A stretch of 33,838 nucleotides of DNA from the NCBI GenBank assembly GCA_021802985.1, contig JAJZQW010000024.1, positions 1 through 33,838 on the forward strand, read 5' to 3'. How positions within the stretch are numbered: position 1 is the first letter of the stretch; every line of letters begins with the position of its first letter. The position numbers and the translations under genes were made by a program. The notes under the pieces were generated by a model. That model was not told where the DNA came from and ran no database searches. It saw only the letters and a list, made by a program, of their open reading frames with translations. The DNA is from Acidobacteriota bacterium (GTDB taxonomy: Bacteria > Acidobacteriota > Holophagae > Holophagales > Holophagaceae). Positions 1 through 8,835 of the stretch are shown here, one piece after another.

Positions 1-1254
<1,254 letters not shown>

Positions 1255-1372
1255 GGGTCGCCCTTCAGACCGGACCCGCCTCCAGCGGGACCTTGCAGGC
1301 CATGGTCTCACGGTTGGCGGACGGCTTCCATCTACAGTCGCGAGCCCTCGCAAGCCGGGGACCCAGGCCCTC

Positions 1373-2206
1373 TTACAGGAACCTGGGATAGAAGGTCAGG
1401 GTCAGCGCAAGCGGGGCCTCCAGCCCGTGGGGCCCCAGCGATTCGAACCGCCACTGGAGGCCGGCCTTGACGGCCTCGGCGCGGAGAAAGGCGGGGCCGG
1501 AGAGGGCGATGGCCCGCTGGGTAACGCCGTCGGCGCCGATGGTGAGGCGGACCCGCACGGGCTGGCGGGCAGCGACGGCCTCGCCGGGGCCCAGGCGATG
1601 GAAGAGGGGCACTTGGTGGATGGGGATCAGCCGGTGGTCGGGCATAGCCACCCCGGTGGCCGGCCGGAACCGGCCGCCGGGGCCCAGGGCCGCGTCCCGG
1701 CCGGTGCCCCTCGCGAGGCCGTTGCCCCCGGTCTGGAGGGGCAGGGCGAGGTTCAGCGACAGGAACGCCCGGTCAGCCGTCGGCAGGGTGCTCAAGGAGG
1801 CCGGATCGATGGCCTCGCTGGGCATGGCGGTGGCGGTGGTGAGCCGGGCGAGCCGCGGATCCAGCGTGGAGGTGCCTTCTGCGTGCCCGGCGCCGCCCGC
1901 GACCCTCGGTCCCACAAGGTTCCGCGCGGGGGGCGGGAATCCGGACCGCTCGACGGGTTCGGCGAGGAGGACAGCCACCGATCGGCCCGCCTGGACGACG
2001 GCGCCCTGGATCGACTGGAGGGATGACGAGTCGAACCGGCTCTGCGCGATTCCAAACACCAGCAGGGAGGTCAGGCCAAGGCTCAGGAGGCACGGCAGTA
2101 TACGGGAGGCAATGGGCGCGGAGGTGCGAATGGGGTGCAGATCGTGGATCGAAGAACCCTCTCCCGCCAGGGGAGCCAACTCAAGGACATGGAGCAGGGG
2201 ATGCAT
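1373..2206 (-). CDS. TonB-like (TonB C-terminal fold) membrane-anchored protein
   Basis: The 277-residue protein has one membrane segment near the N-terminus (about residues 36-53, [18 protein letters not shown]), a long low-complexity linker rich in Pro, Ala, Gly and Arg, and a C-terminal domain (about 205-277) with the TonB pattern [12 protein letters not shown], then W-R-F and a final hydrophobic strand. TonB-family proteins span the periplasm and pass proton-motive energy to outer-membrane receptors. No exbB/exbD or receptor is in the window, so a role in transport is inferred. The ATG at 2206 was chosen because AGGTGG lies 5 nt upstream; a longer in-frame start at 2245 would overlap the ABC gene. 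The start is 8 nt beyond the stop of the upstream ABC ATPase gene, so the two are probably co-transcribed. Confidence 0.75.
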   Translation of the reverse strand: MHPLLHVLELAPLAGEGSSIHDLHPIRTSAPIASRILPCLLSLGLTSLLVFGIAQSRFDSSSLQSIQGAVVQAGRSVAVLLAEPVERSGFPPPARNLVGPRVAGGAGHAEGTSTLDPRLARLTTATAMPSEAIDPASLSTLPTADRAFLSLNLALPLQTGGNGLARGTGRDAALGPGGRFRPATGVAMPDHRLIPIHQVPLFHRLGPGEAVAARQPVRVRLTIGADGVTQRAIALSGPAFLRAEAVKAGLQWRFESLGPHGLEAPLALTLTFYPRFL

Positions 2207-2214
2207 GATTCCAC

Positions 2215-3147
2215 CTAGTCTGGGGAGGGCGGGGGGCACTCGCAACGGAAACCGTGTGCGGGCGTTCCCTGCCAGGGCCGAGGATTCGCGCAGTTGAGGG
2301 TGGGAGCCGGGCAGCGGGGCCGGAAGGGGCAGCCCGTCGGCCGTTCCTCAGGGGCCGCCAGAAAGCCGGCTTCGTGCGAGGGCTGGCGCCGGGCGGCGCC
2401 GAGGAGGCGCGCGGTGTAGGGATGGCGGGGGGCGCGGAGCAGACGGGGGGTGGGACCGGCCTCCAGGATCTCGCCGCCATAGAGCACCCGCAGTTGCTCG
2501 CAGACCGCCGCGGCCACGCCCAGGTCGTGGGTGCTCCACAGGAAGCCCAGGCCCCGCTCCTTTTGCAGTTCCAGCACCAGCGCGAGGAACTCGGCCTGGA
2601 CCGTGGGATCCAGGGCCGTGGTGGGCTCGTCCAGCACCAGCAGTTCCGGATCGCAGGAGAGGGCCATGGCCAGGCAGAGCCGCTGGCGCTGGCCGCCGGA
2701 GAGCTGGTGGGGCTGGCGGCGGAGGAAGGCCCGATCCCCCGGCAGCCGCAGGCGTTCCAGCAGGGGAACCAGGCGGGCCAGGGCCGCCCGGGTGGGTTCG
2801 CGCCGGTGGGTGCGCGGCAGCAGAACCAGGTGTTGCGCCACGGTGAGGAGGGGATTGAGGGCCTGCTGTGGGTCCTGGGGCACCCATGCCATCCGGCCGC
2901 CCCGGATGCGGTCCCGGTCCCGGCTGGGCCGGTCCATGGGGATGCCGAAGGCCCGGATGCTCCCCTCGGTCTGGCGGACCCCCGGGGGCAGGACCCCGAA
3001 CAGCGCCTGGAGCAAGAGGCTTTTCCCGGATCCGCTCTCGCCCACCAGTCCGAGGCGATCCCCGGGGGCCAGGTCCAGGCCCAGGGGGCCCAGCAGGCGG
3101 ACCCCGTCCAGGCGTTCAAGCACCAGGTTCCGGATTTCGAGGGACAT
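2215..3147 (-). CDS. Oligopeptide/dipeptide-type ABC transporter ATP-binding protein (OppD/DppD family)
   Basis: A 310-residue ABC ATPase of the peptide/nickel importer class. Motifs seen: Walker A GESGSGKS (36-43), Q-loop WVPQDP (about 88-93), signature LSGGQRQR (149-156), Walker B LLVLDEP (169-175) and the switch histidine in STHD (205-208). After HPYT (242-245) comes the oligo_HPY C-terminal extension with the cysteine pattern GCPFRPRCP and further cysteines, which is what marks the Opp/Dpp group. Such ATPases drive peptide uptake with OppB/C permeases and a binding protein; none is encoded nearby, nor is the usual OppF partner. It is the first gene of a leftward pair with the TonB-like gene. 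No strong ribosome site precedes the ATG. A 13-nt palindrome at 3162-3174 (AGGGAA-A-TTCCCT) sits just upstream and might be an operator. Confidence 0.92.
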   Translation of the reverse strand: MSLEIRNLVLERLDGVRLLGPLGLDLAPGDRLGLVGESGSGKSLLLQALFGVLPPGVRQTEGSIRAFGIPMDRPSRDRDRIRGGRMAWVPQDPQQALNPLLTVAQHLVLLPRTHRREPTRAALARLVPLLERLRLPGDRAFLRRQPHQLSGGQRQRLCLAMALSCDPELLVLDEPTTALDPTVQAEFLALVLELQKERGLGFLWSTHDLGVAAAVCEQLRVLYGGEILEAGPTPRLLRAPRHPYTARLLGAARRQPSHEAGFLAAPEERPTGCPFRPRCPAPTLNCANPRPWQGTPAHGFRCECPPPSPD

Positions 3148-3209
3148 GGCGGTAGGATGCCAGGGAAATTCCCTCTTACCAAGGATTCCATATGGCCGGG
3201 AAAACGCCC

Positions 3210-3237
3210 TTGACGACCTGGGGGGCGGTCCTACCCT
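3210..3237 (+). promoter_or_regulatory. Possible sigma-70-type promoter for the DUF465 gene
   Basis: TTGACG (3210-3215) matches the -35 consensus at five of six positions, followed after 16 nt by TACCCT (3232-3237), a weak -10 with three of six. It lies about 60 nt upstream of the 3298 start in a divergent intergenic region. The -10 match is poor, so this is a suggestion only. Confidence 0.3.
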
Positions 3238-3297
3238 TGGTCCACCGAATCAACCGCGGGACCGGCGGAACGATCCCGCCCTTGGAATGGAGGTTCC

Positions 3298-3531
3298 ATG
3301 GATTTTCTGCGCCCAGATCTTCAGGAGCGCCTGATGAAGGACCATTTCGAATTTCGGAAGCTGATGGAGGAACACAAGGCCGCGGATACGCGCCTGGGTG
3401 ATCTCCAGCGGAAGCCGAGCCTCTCCGCCAAGGAATCCCTGGAGGAGGTGGAACTGAAGAAGACGAAGCTGCGGGCCAAGGAGCGCATCTACCGGATCGT
3501 GGAAGAGGCCTCGAAGCATGGCGACCAGTAG
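3298..3531 (+). CDS. DUF465 / YdcH-family small coiled-coil protein
   Basis: A 77-residue, highly charged, helical protein with the DUF465 layout: an N-terminal helix, a short turn, then a second helix with the characteristic LKKTKLRAKERIYRIV stretch (KK/LK followed by K-D/E-R-I). Members of this family are short cytosolic proteins of unknown function, common in Gram-negative bacteria. The start is well supported: GGAGGT lies 4 nt before the ATG. The gene is a stand-alone unit, with a possible promoter upstream and a strong intrinsic terminator starting 20 nt past the stop. No catalytic residues are recognisable, and nothing in the neighbourhood defines a job for it. Confidence 0.85.
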   Translation: MDFLRPDLQERLMKDHFEFRKLMEEHKAADTRLGDLQRKPSLSAKESLEEVELKKTKLRAKERIYRIVEEASKHGDQ

Positions 3532-3550
3532 GCCCAATCCACTTTGAGGA

Positions 3551-3586
3551 GAAGCCCCGGGAATCGGCCCGGGGCTTCGTTCTTTT
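3551..3586 (+). terminator. Rho-independent terminator after the DUF465 gene
   Basis: A perfect 11-bp stem (GAAGCCCCGGG 3551-3561 with CCCGGGGCTTC 3568-3578) and a 6-nt loop are followed by the T-rich tract GTTCTTTT. It separates the small gene from the mechanosensitive channel gene downstream. Confidence 0.85.
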
Positions 3587-3640
3587 GGGCGCCTGCGTTT
3601 TCCGGTTGGTGGGCGGGCGTGGTCGTGGTTTCTTGGAACC

Positions 3641-5560
3641 ATGAAGGCCCGTCACTGGATCACTGGAATCGCGCTGCTGGCATTGCTGGGGGCCGCCGTG
3701 GCGGGCCTCGTCGTCACCGGAGGGCAGGATCCGGCCTCCGGTTTCCGGGGGCCAGCCAGCCATCGGGCCCCGAAGAAACTGAAGCCCGCGAAGAAGCCGA
3801 AAAGCCCGAAGAACGGCAAGGTTCAGAGCGACCTGAAAGCCCCGGTCCCGGCCCCCGCTGCCGTGCCGGATCCCACCGTGGACGAGGGCCCGTTGCGGAC
3901 GGCGCATGCCCTGGCGGCCCTGGCCGTCACGCCGGAGGAAGTGGAACTGGCCCGGCAGGCGGAGCGGCTGGCGAACCATGAGGTGGACCTGGCCTTCGCC
4001 GATGCCATGCGGGAGGCCGCGGCCCGCACGCCCCAGGTCACGCCGGAACTCGAGGATCTCCAGGCGGAGAAGGACTACACCGAAGCGGCCGTGGCCGCCG
4101 ACCAGCGACAGCTGGCCCTGCTCACGAAACAGGTGGCCGAGGCCACGGGGGATCGCCAGGACGGTCTGGGGGATCAGCTGGAAGTGGCCAAGGCCCAGTT
4201 GGAACTGGACCAGGACGAGCTGGATGATGCCACCGACAACCTCGAGAAGGCTGGGGGCGACCCCCAGGCCAAGGTCCGGCGCCTGCGGGTGGCCCACGAC
4301 GCGGTCCAGAACGAGTCCCACGCCGCCGCGCCGACGGAGGGCAGCTTCAAGCCGGGCAGTCTGGTGGGCCGGTTCGGCGATTGGAACGCCTGGCGCACCA
4401 AGCTGGCCCGCCTAGAGGCGGCCCGACAGGACGAACTGGAGAAGGTCCAGGAACTCAGCAAGCGCAAGCAAGCCGCAGACGACGAGGTACAGAAGCAGTG
4501 GGATGATCGGGAGAACGCCCGAAAACAGGCCGCCGGGTTCCTGAAGCGGGGCAAGGTCGCGGATCCGGGCTCCAGCAGGGACGAAGCCAAGGCCACCATC
4601 ACTTCGCTCAAGCGGTTCACGGACGCCCAGCGTGCCGTGGTCAGCCTGGGCAAGCGCCTCCAGGACGAGCAGGACTTGAGCGAGGTGTACGGAAGCTGGA
4701 TCGGTCTGGGACAGGCCTACGAGCAGGTGGCGCTCCACCGCATCCTCCAGTCCGTGCTCTGGATCCTGGGCGTGCTGCTGGCGGTCTTCCTCACGGGCCG
4801 CCTTGTGGATCGGCTGTCCCGTCCAGTTCCCGGAGAGTCCCGTCGTGCCGGCGCCCTGGGTCTGGTGATACCCTTCGCTGCCTCGGTCCTGGGCCTGCTG
4901 GTGATCCTCTTCGTGGTGCTGGGCGTGCCCAGTCAGACCACCACCATCCTGGGCTTGGCCGGCGCCGGTCTCACCGTGGCCCTGAAGGATTTCATCGTGG
5001 CCTTCTTCGGCTGGTTCGTGCTCATGGGCCGCAACGGCATCCACGTGGGCGACTGGGTGGAAATCAAGGGTGTGGGCGGGGAGGTCGTGGAGATCGGCCT
5101 GCTGCGCACGGTCCTCCTCGAGACCGGCAACTGGTCCGATGCCGGCCATCCCACGGGCCGCCGCGTGGCCTTCGTGAACAGCTTCGCCATCGAAGGGCAC
5201 TACTTCAACTTCTCCACCACCGGCCAGTGGATGTGGGACGAGCTGAGCGTGCTGATCCCGGCGGGCCAGGACCCCTATCCCATCATCGACGGCATCCAGA
5301 AGCTGGTGGTGAAGGAGACCGAAGCCAATGCCCGGCTGGCGGAGGAGGAATGGAAGACATCCACCCACCGCTACCGGGTGCAGACCTTCTCGGCCCAGCC
5401 CGGCCTCAACGTGGTGCCCACCAGCCAGGGCATCGAGGTGCGGGTGCGCTACATCACCCGCGCCTACCAGCGCCACGACGACCGCCGCGACCTCTACCAG
5501 TCCGTGGTCGAGCTGATGCACGGCAAGCGGCCGGAGGACATTGCTCCGACCGAGGCCTGA
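3641..5560 (+). CDS. MscS-family mechanosensitive ion channel with long periplasmic coiled-coil domain
   Basis: A 639-residue membrane protein. It starts with a signal peptide or anchor (residues about 6-27), then a Lys/Pro/Ala-rich linker and a long charged helical region (about 85-350) predicted as coiled coil. Three membrane segments follow at about 366-385, 407-430 and 433-460. The last is the MscS pore helix with alternating Gly/Ala (GLAGAGLTVALKDF), followed by the beta domain start IHVGDWVEIKGVGGEV and the cytoplasmic MscS domain to the end. Such channels open under membrane tension to release solutes during osmotic downshock. The extended N-terminal region recalls MscK/MscM-type members more than minimal MscS. 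The ATG at 3641 has only a weak ribosome site. The gene is monocistronic, with a terminator upstream and a palindromic repeat immediately at its stop. Confidence 0.92.
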   Translation: MKARHWITGIALLALLGAAVAGLVVTGGQDPASGFRGPASHRAPKKLKPAKKPKSPKNGKVQSDLKAPVPAPAAVPDPTVDEGPLRTAHALAALAVTPEEVELARQAERLANHEVDLAFADAMREAAARTPQVTPELEDLQAEKDYTEAAVAADQRQLALLTKQVAEATGDRQDGLGDQLEVAKAQLELDQDELDDATDNLEKAGGDPQAKVRRLRVAHDAVQNESHAAAPTEGSFKPGSLVGRFGDWNAWRTKLARLEAARQDELEKVQELSKRKQAADDEVQKQWDDRENARKQAAGFLKRGKVADPGSSRDEAKATITSLKRFTDAQRAVVSLGKRLQDEQDLSEVYGSWIGLGQAYEQVALHRILQSVLWILGVLLAVFLTGRLVDRLSRPVPGESRRAGALGLVIPFAASVLGLLVILFVVLGVPSQTTTILGLAGAGLTVALKDFIVAFFGWFVLMGRNGIHVGDWVEIKGVGGEVVEIGLLRTVLLETGNWSDAGHPTGRRVAFVNSFAIEGHYFNFSTTGQWMWDELSVLIPAGQDPYPIIDGIQKLVVKETEANARLAEEEWKTSTHRYRVQTFSAQPGLNVVPTSQGIEVRVRYITRAYQRHDDRRDLYQSVVELMHGKRPEDIAPTEA

Positions 5561-5676
5561 AAAGGTAGCTGGTCGCGGAAGGCGCGGTATTACACGGAAG
5601 ACACGGAAAGGAGCTAGACCCAGATCCTTTTCCGTGTCTTCCGCGCCTGTTCCGCGCCTTCCGCGACCAGCCTTTT
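5560..5676. repeat. Nested palindromic repeat, CACGGAAG-type, no coding content
   Basis: Two nested inverted repeats fill the gap between mscS and the convergent hutI. The outer arms match exactly over 19 bp (CTGGTCGCGGAAGGCGCGG at 5569-5587 with its complement at 5652-5670) and are flanked by AAAAGG/CCTTTT. The inner arms match exactly over 15 bp (CGGAAGACACGGAAA at 5595-5609 with 5629-5643), leaving a loop of about 19 nt. The inner arm is built from CACGGAAG units, the same kind as the repeats around the GxxExxY gene at 23325-23801. The structure could also stop transcription from both sides, though it has no long T-tract. Confidence 0.85.
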
Positions 5677-5687
5677 CGGAATCAGGC

Positions 5688-6890
5688 TTAGATGAACCTC
5701 GGCCGGTAGGGCTCGCCGACCCAGTACACCATCTCCAGCAGCTCCGCGACGTCCCAAAGCAGCACGTCGGCCTTGGCGCCCGGATGCAGGTGGCCGAGGT
5801 CGCGGCGGCCAAGGCTGCGGGCGGCGTGGAGGGTCATGGCGGTGAAGGCTTCCTCGAAGGTCATGCGGAGCTGCAGGCAGCCCAGGCGCAGGATGGTGAG
5901 GGGATCCAGGCAGGGGCAGGAGCCGGGGTTGAAGTCCGTGGCCAGGGCCACCCGGCAGCCAGCCTCGATCATTTTCCGGGCCGGGGCCCAGTCGCGCATG
6001 CCGAGGAACAGCGTGGTGCCCGGCAGCAGCACGGGTGTGACGTCCGCCGTGGCCATGGCCTGCATGCCGGCCTCGCTGCAGAACATGAGGTGGTCGGCGC
6101 TGGCCGCGCCCACCTCCGCGGCCAGCTCCGCGCCGCCGGTCCAGCTCAGCTCGTCCGCGTGGACGCGGGGGCGCAGGCCCAGCCGCTTCCCGGCCTCGAA
6201 GATCCGCCGGCCCTGGTCGGCCGTGAACACGCCGGTCTCCACGAACACGTCGCAGAAGGTGGCCACGCCCGGATGGCGGCGTACCAGCTCCGGCAGCCAG
6301 TCCTCGGCCACGGTGCGGGCGTTGGCCTCGGCGTCACCGCCGAATTCCGGTGCCAGATCGTGGGCCGGCAGCAAGGTGACGTCGAAGCTCCAGCCCCGGC
6401 GCCGCAGCTCGGCGTAGGCGGCCGTCAGCCGGGACTCCGCCTCCAGCTCCAGGCCGTAGCCGGTCTTGCATTCCAGGTGGACGATCCCGCGCTCACGGAA
6501 GGCCCGCAGCCGCGCCTCGCCGGTCGCCACCAGTTCCGCCACCGTGGCCGCGCGGGTGGCGCGGACGGTCTCGCGGATGCCGCCACCCTCGGCGGCGATC
6601 TGCTGGTAGGTATCGCCGTGGAGGCGGCGGTTGAATTCGCCCGCGCGGTTGCCGCCGAAGAGCAGGTGGGTGTGCGGATCCACGAAGCCCGGGCTGGCCC
6701 AGGCACCGCCGCCGTCGATCTGCGGCACCTCCCGCCATGCCGCGGGCAGGTCCGCCGCCCGGCCCAGCCAGGCCACGCGGTCGCCTTCCAGGGCCAGGGC
6801 CGCGCCGGGAATGCGGTCCACCGCCCAGGCTCGGGCGGGATCGGGGGTCAGGAGGCCCCGGAGGTTCGTGAGCACGCGACGGTCGGACAT
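5688..6890 (-). CDS. hutI: Imidazolonepropionase
   Basis: The protein (400 residues from the 6890 start) hydrolyses 4-imidazolone-5-propionate to N-formimino-L-glutamate, the third step of histidine degradation, using a metal of the amidohydrolase superfamily. Seen in the sequence: the metal-binding HTH in VDPHTHLLFGG (73-75), the substrate region GGGIRETVRATR, HLECKTGYGL, the metal ligand in HADE, and the family C-terminal block ATDFNPGSCP. The length matches the family. The ATG at 6890 is preferred over an in-frame ATG at 6944 because family members begin close to this point; a GGGGG run precedes it. No hutH, hutU or hutG is visible, so it is an orphan in this window. It is divergent from the 6956 gene with only 65 bp between them. 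Confidence 0.95.
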   Translation of the reverse strand: MSDRRVLTNLRGLLTPDPARAWAVDRIPGAALALEGDRVAWLGRAADLPAAWREVPQIDGGGAWASPGFVDPHTHLLFGGNRAGEFNRRLHGDTYQQIAAEGGGIRETVRATRAATVAELVATGEARLRAFRERGIVHLECKTGYGLELEAESRLTAAYAELRRRGWSFDVTLLPAHDLAPEFGGDAEANARTVAEDWLPELVRRHPGVATFCDVFVETGVFTADQGRRIFEAGKRLGLRPRVHADELSWTGGAELAAEVGAASADHLMFCSEAGMQAMATADVTPVLLPGTTLFLGMRDWAPARKMIEAGCRVALATDFNPGSCPCLDPLTILRLGCLQLRMTFEEAFTAMTLHAARSLGRRDLGHLHPGAKADVLLWDVAELLEMVYWVGEPYRPRFI

Positions 6891-6955
6891 GCCCCCAGTC
6901 TGCCAGGGACGGGATCCCCCCTTCTTGGTAGGATCGCGACACACCGGAGGTTCCG

Positions 6956-7774
6956 ATGCAGCGCTTGGGGCGGGTCCGGCAGCGGCTCGCGGCAGGGATC
7001 TTCGCCATGAGCGCGGTGCTGGCCGCCGCCCAGCCCCCGTCGCTCCTCCATCCGGGGCCCCTGAAACCCGGGGAGGGACTGGCCATCTGCCTGGGGGATG
7101 GCCCGGTCCAGAGCCGGGGCGACGCCTCGGAACAGGCGCCCATGGGGGACACGGCGAAGCTGCTCTGGCTCAAATTGGAGGGGACCGAGTGGGCCAGCCG
7201 CGGGGTCCGGTTCAAGTGCACCGGTACCCTCGGGTCCTCCACCTGCAGCCGGAAGGAGGGCCATGGGACGGTGGACGTGGGCCAGGCCCTCCGGGATGGG
7301 TGCGATCTGGCCTTCCTGGCCTGGATCGGGGATTCCATGGGGCGGTGGCGGCGGGACTACGGCGAGAGTGCAGGCCGGCTCCGGATGCTGGAGGTCTTCG
7401 AGCCCTTCCTGGGGAATCGTCTGGCCCCTGGAGATGACCTCCCGGCCCTGACGCCCGCCTGGATCGGCCGGGGCGACCTGCTGCAGACCAGTCCCCGGGC
7501 CCTGGCGGAGTGGCTCCAGGATCCAGACCAGACGGATGTGTTGTCCTTTGCCCAGCGGTTCCTGTCGGGCTACTTCTCGGAATGGAAGGCGCTGTTCAGC
7601 CGCGAGGGGTGGTGGATCCTGCCGGCGACGGGGCCTGTGCCCGGCCAGCCCGGCGCCACCTCCGCCTGGGTGGTGGCGGGCCGGGAGGGTGCCCTGGTGG
7701 TGCTGCACCTCCCCCGCGGGCGCGGCGATCACGAAGGCCTGGCGCGGTTCCACGAGATCCTGGGGAAGACGTGA
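6956..7774 (+). CDS. Secreted protein with a degenerate penicillin-binding / class D beta-lactamase-like layout
   Basis: A 272-residue protein with a signal peptide (about 1-25, ending AVLAAAQ) and a good start (GGAGGT upstream of the ATG). I see no intact catalytic family motif, but the order of blocks recalls the transpeptidase/class D fold. DTAKLLWLKLEG (65-76) stands where STxK plus helix would be. FKCTGT and GHGTVDVGQALRDGCDLAF (about 103-121) resemble the PBP pattern C-x-G ... HG-x-V-x-L-x-x-AL-x-x-SCD-x-x-F. LLQTSPRALAEWL resembles the I/L-S-P helix, and ILPATG ... SAWVVAGRE resembles KTGT ... WFVG. The serine nucleophile is replaced by Asp and the second motif serine by Gly, so enzymatic activity is unlikely. 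The homology is my inference. It is translationally coupled to the GIY-YIG gene. Confidence 0.55.
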   Translation: MQRLGRVRQRLAAGIFAMSAVLAAAQPPSLLHPGPLKPGEGLAICLGDGPVQSRGDASEQAPMGDTAKLLWLKLEGTEWASRGVRFKCTGTLGSSTCSRKEGHGTVDVGQALRDGCDLAFLAWIGDSMGRWRRDYGESAGRLRMLEVFEPFLGNRLAPGDDLPALTPAWIGRGDLLQTSPRALAEWLQDPDQTDVLSFAQRFLSGYFSEWKALFSREGWWILPATGPVPGQPGATSAWVVAGREGALVVLHLPRGRGDHEGLARFHEILGKT

Positions 7775-8082
7775 GGGGCGAACCCCCGGAAGCCTGGTTC
7801 GTGTACCTGCTGCGCTGCGGCGATGGCACCCTCTACTGCGGCATCGCCCTCGACGTGGCGGCGCGGCTGGCGCAGCACGCGGCGGGGAAGGGCGCGAAGT
7901 ACACCCGCGGCAGGAGTCCGTTGGAACTCGTCTACACCGAAGCCTGCGACACGAAGGCGGACGCGCTGCGACGGGAACGGGCGATCAAGCGGCTGTCCCG
8001 GGAGGCCAAGCTCAGGCTTTGCGCCCCTTCGCCATCTCGCCGAGCAGCCCAGCCACGGCGGCCCTCGGATCCTCGGCCTTGA
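7771..8082 (+). CDS. GIY-YIG domain protein (UPF0213/YhbQ-like)
   Basis: A 103-residue protein holding a small GIY-YIG nuclease-like domain. Seen: FVYLLRCGDGTLYCGI (VYLL and YCG form the GIY-YIG core strands), the family arginine in RLAQH, KYTRGRSPLELVYTE, and a C-terminal helix with the conserved glutamate (RRERAIKRLSREAKLRL). YhbQ-type proteins are single-domain and of largely unclear role; DNA binding or processing is inferred. The start is the GTG at 7771, which overlaps the previous stop (GTGA), so translation is coupled; no better start exists. The conserved domain ends near residue 83. The last 20 or so residues, rich in Pro, Arg and Ser, come from sequence that is antisense to the 3' end of rpe, giving a 71-nt tail-to-tail overlap. 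Confidence 0.85.
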   Translation: MRGEPPEAWFVYLLRCGDGTLYCGIALDVAARLAQHAAGKGAKYTRGRSPLELVYTEACDTKADALRRERAIKRLSREAKLRLCAPSPSRRAAQPRRPSDPRP

Positions 8083-8698
8083 ACACGGCGTTGCCGGCCA
8101 CCAGGCAGTCGGCACCGGCGCGGATCAGGTCGGCGGCGTTCTTCAGGCTCACGCCGCCATCCACCTCGATGAGGAAGGGCACCCCGCGTTCGGTGCGGAG
8201 CGCGTCCAGCCGCTTCACCTTGTCCAGCACGCGGGGGATGAAACTCTGACCGCCGAAGCCGGGGTTCACGCTCATGAGCAGCACGAAGTCGAAGTCGCCC
8301 ACGAGGTCCACGAGGGTTTCGATGGGCGTGCCGGGGTTCAGCACCACGCCGGCCTTGCCGCCGGCCTGGCGGATGGCGGCGAGGGTGCGGTGCAGGTGGG
8401 GATCCGCCTCCTGGTGGACGCTGACCCAGTCGGCGCCCGCCTTCACGAACTCGGCCGCGTAGCGCAGAGGCTCCACGATCATCAGGTGGCAGTCCAGGGG
8501 CAGGGCGGTGGCCTTGCGGAGGCCCTCCACCACGGGCAGGCCGAGGGTGATGTTCGGCACGAAACGGCCGTCCATGACATCCACATGGACCACCTGGGCT
8601 CCGGCGTCACCAATCATCCGGAGTTCCTCACCCAGCCGCGTGAAGTCGGCGGAAAGGAGCGAGGGCGCGAGGAGGGGCGAATCGGGGCGGAGGCTCAT
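8012..8698 (-). CDS. rpe: Ribulose-phosphate 3-epimerase
   Basis: A 228-residue TIM-barrel enzyme that interconverts D-ribulose 5-phosphate and D-xylulose 5-phosphate in the pentose phosphate pathway. Family motifs are all present: APSLLSADF at the start, HVDVMDGRFVPNIT with the metal-binding His and Asp, DCHLMI, MSVNPGFGGQSF (phosphate loop) and the catalytic Asp in EVDGGV. The length is typical. The ATG at 8698 gives the expected N-terminus. It converges on the GIY-YIG gene with a 71-nt overlap and has no co-directional neighbour within 130 bp, so it is probably its own transcription unit. The 8699-8835 gap upstream shows no clear promoter. Confidence 0.97.
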   Translation of the reverse strand: MSLRPDSPLLAPSLLSADFTRLGEELRMIGDAGAQVVHVDVMDGRFVPNITLGLPVVEGLRKATALPLDCHLMIVEPLRYAAEFVKAGADWVSVHQEADPHLHRTLAAIRQAGGKAGVVLNPGTPIETLVDLVGDFDFVLLMSVNPGFGGQSFIPRVLDKVKRLDALRTERGVPFLIEVDGGVSLKNAADLIRAGADCLVAGNAVFKAEDPRAAVAGLLGEMAKGRKA

Positions 8699-8835
8699 GG
8701 CTCTAGTATCCCAGAGCTAAGCAGACTCGGGCCAGAGACCTTGCCTCAAGAGAATTCGCTGGCAACGCCGGTTCTGTCCGTGGTGGTACCGACGCTGCCA
8801 GATCACCTTTGAATGGCTGGCTCCCTAAACCCTTG

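Noticed and set aside
5688..6890. A histidine-utilisation operon around hutI
   Set aside because: No hutH, hutU, hutF or hutG is encoded within the window; the neighbours are unrelated.
6956..7774. Beta-lactam resistance gene
   Set aside because: The catalytic serine of the S-x-x-K motif is replaced by aspartate and the second motif serine is lost, so hydrolysis is not expected.
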